Source: Clostridiaceae bacterium
GTDB taxonomy: Bacteria > Bacillota > Clostridia > Saccharofermentanales > UBA5734
NCBI GenBank assembly: GCA_012511525.1
Contig: JAAZFW010000429.1
Span: 1-9,826, forward strand
Direction: 5' to 3'
DNA length: 9,826 nucleotides
Positions 5,953-9,826 of the stretch are shown piece by piece. Under the pieces are notes generated by a model, which was given only the letters and a program-made list of their open reading frames with translations, had not been told where the DNA came from and did no database searches. The translations under genes and the position numbers were made by a program. The stretch's first letter is position 1; the number at the start of each line of letters is the position of its first letter.

Positions 5953-6867
5953 ATGGAAACGGTTCATGTGGCGCTGCTCCAGCTGATCCCCGCCGGGGAT
6001 CTGGCCGGCAACCTGTCCAAAGGGCGCGACGCCTGCCGGCAGGCCAAGGCCATGGGTGCGGCGATCGCCTTGTTTCCGGAAATGTGGCACAACGGCTACC
6101 GGGTTGCTGCCGACCCTGACATGTTGCGGCGTGATGCGATCGCGTCTGACGATCCGTTCATCCTGGCCTTTCGCGATCTGGCCCGTGAGCTGGATATGGC
6201 GATCGGGATCACGTTCCGCGAGCGGTACGAGCCCGCTCCGCGCAACACGCTGGTGCTTTTCGACCGTCTGGGCCGCCGCGTCCTGACCTACGCCAAGGTC
6301 CACACCTGCGATTTTGATGCCGAACGCCATATGACGCCCGGCGACGCTTTTGAGGTCGCAGATCTCGACCTTGGTTCCGGCACGGTCCGGATCGGGGCCA
6401 TGATCTGTTTCGACCGCGAGTTTCCGGAAAGCGCGCGCATCCTGATGCTGCAGGGCGCGGAGATTATCCTGGCGCCCAATGCCTGCCCGATGGAGATCAA
6501 CCGCCTGGCCCAGCTGCGCGCGAGGGCTTTCGAGAACATGCTGGGCATCGCCACCGCCAATTATGCTCGGGGCCAGCCGGACTGCAACGGGCACTCCTCC
6601 GCCTTTGACGGGATCGCCTACCGCGAAGGCGAACCGGGCTCGCGTGACACCCTGATTGTCGAGGCAGGCGAAGCGGAAGGCATTGTCCTGGCGGCTTTCC
6701 CGCTCGGCGAGCTGCGCCGCTATCGGGAGCGGGAAGTCCACGGCAACGCCTACCGCCGCCCGAATCTGTACCATCCGCTCGTGTCTGGCCAGGTTCAGGC
6801 ACCCTTTATCCGCAAAGACCACAGACAAAATGGCAACATTATAACGGGAGGGACTCAAGATGGATGA
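5953..6867 (+). CDS. Carbon-nitrogen hydrolase (nitrilase superfamily amidase)
   Basis: This 304-aa protein is a full-length member of the nitrilase superfamily, which hydrolyses amides, nitriles or carbamoyl groups through a covalent thioester. The Glu-Lys-Cys triad is intact: E43 in LFPEMWHNGY, K115 in YAKVHTCDFDAE, and C152 in ICFDREFPESAR. A later stretch, GAEIILAPNACPMEINRLAQ, and then ANYARGQPDCNGHSSAFDG, completes the fold. The ICFDREFPESAR form is typical of aliphatic amidase and N-carbamoylase-like branches rather than true nitrilases. No signal peptide is seen, so it is cytoplasmic. It starts three bases after the toroid gene and overlaps the next gene by eight bases (ATGGATGA). Substrate specificity cannot be decided; possibilities include removing an amide or carbamoyl group from a product of the neighbouring enzymes. 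Confidence 0.92.
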   Translation: METVHVALLQLIPAGDLAGNLSKGRDACRQAKAMGAAIALFPEMWHNGYRVAADPDMLRRDAIASDDPFILAFRDLARELDMAIGITFRERYEPAPRNTLVLFDRLGRRVLTYAKVHTCDFDAERHMTPGDAFEVADLDLGSGTVRIGAMICFDREFPESARILMLQGAEIILAPNACPMEINRLAQLRARAFENMLGIATANYARGQPDCNGHSSAFDGIAYREGEPGSRDTLIVEAGEAEGIVLAAFPLGELRRYREREVHGNAYRRPNLYHPLVSGQVQAPFIRKDHRQNGNIITGGTQDG

Positions 6868-7678
6868 AAACGAATATGAGGGTTTCGACAGCGAAGATGG
6901 AGAAAGCATCGTTCTGGATCGCATCTGCCAGAACTGCGCCTACTTTTTCCAGGATGACAAGGACGAGGACGACATGGGGATCTGTTCCCTTGACAAGGCC
7001 TTCGATCCCTACTGGGATGACAAAGGCGTGTCGGAGAACTTGGATTTTTCGGTTTGCCGCGAGCTTTACCAGAAAAGGCGCTTCGACAGCCAGCGGGACG
7101 CGTGCGACCATTATGAGCAAGTTGAAATAGAAGAACTGCCTGACGACATCAACATAGACACCTTGCTGCGTTTTGAGATGCGGCAGAGCCTTGATATCGG
7201 CCAGCTTCTGGAGCTTTTGGAAACCCGGCCAGGCGAACGCAGGGATGTGCTGCATACCATCTACATGCAAATCAGGGAAGGGAACCAGGAGGCCAGTGAT
7301 CGCTTCTTCGGCTATTACAACGGATTGGGGCCTGCCGTTTCGCTTGAGGATGTGGCTTTTCGGATTGAGATTGTCACGATGCTGTCCTGGCTGCCGCGCG
7401 ATGAACACATCGTGGCGGCTTATGTGCGAGAGCTGGCCCGCACGCCGTCCAACAACACAACCCGGCGCCTGTACACGGAGATTCTCAGTAAGCTGGAGCG
7501 TTATCCAGAAGCCGAAATCTGCGCGCCGCTCGAAAAGCTGCTCGCCGAGGTTCCGTATAGCTACCGGATCAAGCGGCGCATCAGGGAAGTCGCCGGACTG
7601 ATCAGAAGCGATGACGACTGGGAACGCAACGTCTTCTTGTTTTTTGCCAATCAGGACGGGGACGAAAAGGATACATAG
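6860..7678 (+). CDS. Acidic protein with N-terminal cysteine cluster, unknown function
   Basis: I do not recognise a named family for this 272-aa protein. Its first 100 residues are very acidic and hold five cysteines, C23-x2-C26 (ICQNCAYFF), C42 (GICSLD), C66 (SVCRELY) and C82 (DACDHYE), a spacing that suggests a zinc knuckle or an iron-sulfur site. Residues 100-260 are predicted from their pattern to be a run of amphipathic helices, HEAT-like in feel. GGGAGGG (6846-6852) lies seven bases before the ATG, and the start overlaps the end of the amidase gene, so they are translationally coupled. Its stop is one base before the radical SAM start codon. This tight coupling makes it a likely partner of the radical SAM enzyme, for example an electron or substrate carrier or a scaffold. 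That role is inference. Confidence 0.75.
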   Translation: MDENEYEGFDSEDGESIVLDRICQNCAYFFQDDKDEDDMGICSLDKAFDPYWDDKGVSENLDFSVCRELYQKRRFDSQRDACDHYEQVEIEELPDDINIDTLLRFEMRQSLDIGQLLELLETRPGERRDVLHTIYMQIREGNQEASDRFFGYYNGLGPAVSLEDVAFRIEIVTMLSWLPRDEHIVAAYVRELARTPSNNTTRRLYTEILSKLERYPEAEICAPLEKLLAEVPYSYRIKRRIREVAGLIRSDDDWERNVFLFFANQDGDEKDT

Positions 7679-7682
7679 TTTG
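7667..7682 (+). promoter_or_regulatory. Ribosome binding site deciding a TTG start for the radical SAM gene
   Basis: AAGGA (7667-7671) lies eight bases before TTG at 7680. The first in-frame ATG (7692) has no purine-rich site at a suitable distance, and earlier in-frame codons lie inside the upstream gene. The TTG directly follows the upstream stop (7676-7678) with a one-base gap, as expected for coupled translation. Confidence 0.6.
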
Positions 7683-9158
7683 GTCGGCGGCATGGGAGGC
7701 TTATTTGACCGGCATATCGCAATCAGGCTGAAAGACCAGGCTGTTCTAAGGCTGGAACACAACGGTGCCCTCTTGTTCAACCGCGCTACGGGTGATCTGA
7801 TCGAACTTGACCGGGAGGCCAGCTGGATGGTCGCAAACATCAAGGCAGCCGAGGTGGTCGCAACGGACGCGCTGTTCAGACGGGACCTGTTCTGCCAGGG
7901 CCGGAAAATGAACCGGCAAAGCATTGAGGTGCTCCTCGGCAGGCTGATTCGCTCCGGCATGCTGGAAGTCCTGCCTGATGGGATTCTAAAGGCTGAAACA
8001 GACCTGATGTTTCAAACGTTATGCCGGCAGCAAATGGAATGGCCGGAAAAAGATCAGATCAGTGCACCGGAAACGGTTCACTGGGCGCTAACTTACCGGT
8101 GCACTGCTGATTGCCATGATTGCTACATGCAGCGGCATAAACACTTGTTCACATATGAGCTGAATACACGGCAAGCCGTGGCTGTCATTGACAAGATTAC
8201 GGCAACCGGTGTGTTTCAGCTGGCAATCGGCGGCGGAGAACCTTTATCGCGCGCCGATCTGCCGCTTTTGGTCTCACACGCTGCCTCATGCGGCTTGGCC
8301 GTTCATGTCACGACAGGGTGTCACGACATGGCGCCGGCTTTGCTGAAGCGACTGGCATCGCACATCAAGGTCATGCAGATTGGCGTCCAGGCAGATGATA
8401 TGCTGGCAAACGCCGCGTATGCTGACCGGCTGAAGCGCCTTGCCGCCCAACTTGACCAGGGGGGGGTCAGATACGGCGCCAATTTGGTGATGAACCGGTC
8501 GGGCATCAGGAATCTGGAGCGATCAGTTCACACCTTGGCATCGATCGGCTTTTTGAACCAGACCCTCCTGCGCTATAAGCCGCCGGCCCGGATCGAACGC
8601 TGGATAGCAGAAAAACCCGGTGTTGCTGACTTTGAGGCGCTCGAGCTAAAATTGCACGATTTAACCGATTGTGCCCCGGACCTGCAAATCCGGATAGACT
8701 GCGCCTTGTCTTTCCTGCTCCGCCGGTGGCCTGAACAAAGCGCCTTTGCGCAGGGCATCAAAGGCTGTACGGCAGCCGACCGGATCATGGCGCTGGCACC
8801 CGACGGATCCGTGTATCCCTGCTCGCAGCTGGTCGGCACCGGACTGATGGCCGGCAACCTGTCACAGGATGAGTTTTCCGTTATTTGGAATCATCCGGTG
8901 CTGCGACGCTACCGGACCTTTCGCTCCGGGCCGGATTTCATAGCGGGTACCTGCGGATCCTGTCCAGCGAAAAATTTCTGCGGCGGCTGCCGGGTTTTTG
9001 CTCCAGATGCCCTGGGTTCTGATCCCGGGTGTCCGGAACCGGGCGGCTTGTTTCCAGATAGGCCCCAATTAACCGGACAAATGCCTGAGGCGGCGGACGC
9101 TTGTTCCTACCCCGCATGGTTAAGAAACGGGTGCAACCCGGAAAGGACCATACCATGA
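7680..9158 (+). CDS. Radical SAM/SPASM protein with PqqD-like N-terminal domain
   Basis: This 492-aa enzyme combines three parts. Residues 5-100 form a PqqD-like winged-helix region (IRLKDQAVLRLEHNGALLFNR...TGDLIELDREAS), the RRE type used to bind precursor peptides. The radical SAM core has the cluster motif C141-x3-C145-x2-C148 (YRCTADCHDCYMQ) and the SAM-binding GGGEP at 184-188. A seven-cysteine SPASM domain for auxiliary iron-sulfur clusters follows: C363-x12-G-x4-C381, then C425-x2-C428-x5-C434-x2-C437, and C451. Such enzymes usually modify ribosomal peptides or, less often, small cofactors. A proline-rich tail with two extra cysteines follows residue 451. The start is set at TTG 7680 because of its ribosome binding site. 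Its ATGA stop/start overlap with the next gene indicates a close functional link. Family certain; substrate unknown. Confidence 0.93.
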   Translation: MVGGMGGLFDRHIAIRLKDQAVLRLEHNGALLFNRATGDLIELDREASWMVANIKAAEVVATDALFRRDLFCQGRKMNRQSIEVLLGRLIRSGMLEVLPDGILKAETDLMFQTLCRQQMEWPEKDQISAPETVHWALTYRCTADCHDCYMQRHKHLFTYELNTRQAVAVIDKITATGVFQLAIGGGEPLSRADLPLLVSHAASCGLAVHVTTGCHDMAPALLKRLASHIKVMQIGVQADDMLANAAYADRLKRLAAQLDQGGVRYGANLVMNRSGIRNLERSVHTLASIGFLNQTLLRYKPPARIERWIAEKPGVADFEALELKLHDLTDCAPDLQIRIDCALSFLLRRWPEQSAFAQGIKGCTAADRIMALAPDGSVYPCSQLVGTGLMAGNLSQDEFSVIWNHPVLRRYRTFRSGPDFIAGTCGSCPAKNFCGGCRVFAPDALGSDPGCPEPGGLFPDRPQLTGQMPEAADACSYPAWLRNGCNPERTIP

Positions 9159-9790
9159 AAATACTGAGCGAAAAACACGGATTTACATCAGACCACAGTT
9201 CGACATCCTACCAATTTCTTGCTATTGACAAGCCCCTCGGCAAAGACGCGCGAGCCGATGTGGCCGCTTTATCTGATCGGGCCATAGTCAAAACCAGGCG
9301 GGCCGGCTTCCATTTTCCCGGTGAGTGGAGCGACCTGCCCGTCGAATGGCGGGGACTGATGGTCAGTTATTTTGATGTCATGTATCGGGAAAGCTACAGC
9401 TGGTGGACCTTGGCCATCGCCTTCAACGCAGCGCCAGAACAGATCCTGGAACTGAAGCAATACGCGTTTGACGGGACGGATGATCTTGGCACATCGGTCA
9501 GTCAGTCCAGCAACCGGGCCATTGTCACGATCGAATGTATCGTGGATGGTTACTGTCCAAGAAACCTGCCGGATGACGGTGATGCACTCGATCGACCGAC
9601 TACGGACGGCCTGCTTAACTTGCTGATGCGTATCCGGCGCCAGCTGATCGCCCGGGATTACCGTGCCTTGTATGCAATTTGGGAAATATATGCGCGCGAC
9701 CCTGGCAAGGCTCATCCGCCGGTGCCGCCTGCCCATAAAAACGGGCAAAGCACGATCGAGCTGTTACGCAGCATATTAGGCCGGATCTGA
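9155..9790 (+). CDS. Conserved 211-aa protein with GFTSDHSSTSY N-terminal motif
   Basis: This protein is not a named family to me, but it has the look of a widespread conserved hypothetical. The N-terminus has KHGFTSDHSSTSYQFLAIDKPL in two adjoining pieces (residues 7-17 and 18-28), followed by segments with WSDLPVEWRGLMVSYFDVMY and SYSWWTLAIAFN. A Gly-Thr-Asp-Asp-Leu-Gly element and a C-terminal RRQLIARDYRALYAIWEIYARD helix come next, ending in PPVPPAHKNG. From memory, similar sequences occur near SWIM-type zinc finger genes, but I cannot check this. It contains only two cysteines. The start is ATG 9155, with GGAAAGGA (9140-9147) seven bases upstream. It overlaps the radical SAM stop as ATGA, so upstream in-frame starts at 9101 and 9116 are rejected. 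Tight coupling makes it the best candidate in the window for a radical SAM substrate or partner. Confidence 0.75.
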   Translation: MKILSEKHGFTSDHSSTSYQFLAIDKPLGKDARADVAALSDRAIVKTRRAGFHFPGEWSDLPVEWRGLMVSYFDVMYRESYSWWTLAIAFNAAPEQILELKQYAFDGTDDLGTSVSQSSNRAIVTIECIVDGYCPRNLPDDGDALDRPTTDGLLNLLMRIRRQLIARDYRALYAIWEIYARDPGKAHPPVPPAHKNGQSTIELLRSILGRI

Positions 9791-9826
9791 ATACCATCAC
9801 CAGAGAATCTTGATCACGACCGGCTC
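9791..9826. other. Window tail after the last gene
   Basis: The last 36 bases contain no start codon with a ribosome binding site and no hairpin with a T-run, so the end of the transcription unit is not visible. Confidence 0.5.

Larger units (their letters stand above)
2369..9790 (+). other. Predicted eight-gene transcription unit
   Basis: Eight plus-strand genes follow one another with gaps of 27, 17, 30 and 3 bases, then an 8-base overlap, a 1-base gap and a 4-base ATGA overlap. No terminator-like hairpin with a T-run is seen between them. The only clear promoter lies upstream of the first gene. The downstream end is not in the window, so more genes may belong to the unit. Confidence 0.75.

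Noticed and set aside
7611..7679. Extension of the radical SAM gene to an upstream start at 7611
   Set aside because: It would overlap the upstream gene by 68 bases. The PqqD-like homology begins after TTG 7680, which has its own AAGGA.
5866..7960. Two long minus-strand open frames (352 and 373 codons) opposite the amidase, cysteine-protein and radical SAM genes
   Set aside because: The plus-strand genes have intact catalytic motifs, ribosome binding sites and tight spacing. The antisense frames show no family features.
9101..9154. Upstream in-frame starts (TTG 9101, ATG 9116) for the last gene
   Set aside because: Neither has a good ribosome binding site. ATG 9155 has GGAAAGGA at seven bases and forms an ATGA overlap.

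Overview
The window is about 9.8 kb of moderately GC-rich bacterial DNA. It is densely coded, with strong purine-rich ribosome binding sites and tightly overlapping genes. The family mix (a Pr6Pr-type membrane protein, a TetR plus iron-sulfur-flavoprotein-like pair, a DUF7309/DUF6930-like protein, a YkgJ-type cysteine-cluster protein and a radical SAM/SPASM enzyme) suggests an anaerobic bacterium, plausibly a clostridial member of the Bacillota. No rRNA or other taxonomic marker is present, so this is an inference. I see no mobile element, CRISPR array, tRNA or rRNA.

Left part (1-1969): the 3' part of a Pr6Pr-family membrane protein reads rightward and meets two leftward genes tail to tail over a weak candidate bidirectional terminator. 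The leftward pair is a flavodoxin-fold oxidoreductase with a four-cysteine CX2CX2CX7C cluster, followed one base later by a TetR/AcrR-type regulator. Their promoter is well formed (TTGACT-17-TATTCT on the minus strand, 2237-2265). A perfect 16-bp palindrome (ACTAAC-GTTT-GTTAGT, 2218-2233) lies just downstream of the -10, which is how an autoregulating TetR operator would be placed. A leader of about 260 nt separates this promoter from the first leftward start codon.

Right part (2369-9790): eight genes on the plus strand form what looks like one transcription unit, with gaps of at most about 30 nt and several overlaps. In order they are: a DUF7309/DUF6930-like protein; a YkgJ-type CxxCxxCC protein; a nucleotidyltransferase-fold protein; a single-barrel prenyltransferase/squalene-cyclase-like alpha/alpha toroid protein; a nitrilase-superfamily carbon-nitrogen hydrolase with an intact Glu-Lys-Cys triad; a 272-aa acidic protein with an N-terminal cysteine cluster; a radical SAM/SPASM protein with a PqqD-like N-terminal region; and a 211-aa conserved protein with a striking GFTSDHSSTSY N-terminus. 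The last four are the most tightly coupled (8-nt overlap, 1-nt gap, ATGA overlap).

The combination of a PqqD-like (RRE-type) domain fused to a seven-cysteine SPASM radical SAM enzyme, an amidase, a nucleotidyltransferase fold and a toroid protein suggests a modification pathway acting on a peptide or small molecule. No separate short precursor peptide fits in the operon. If the substrate is a peptide, it is either one of the encoded proteins (the coupled 211-aa protein is the first candidate) or it lies outside the window. The pathway itself is inference; the individual family calls rest on motifs visible in the sequence.
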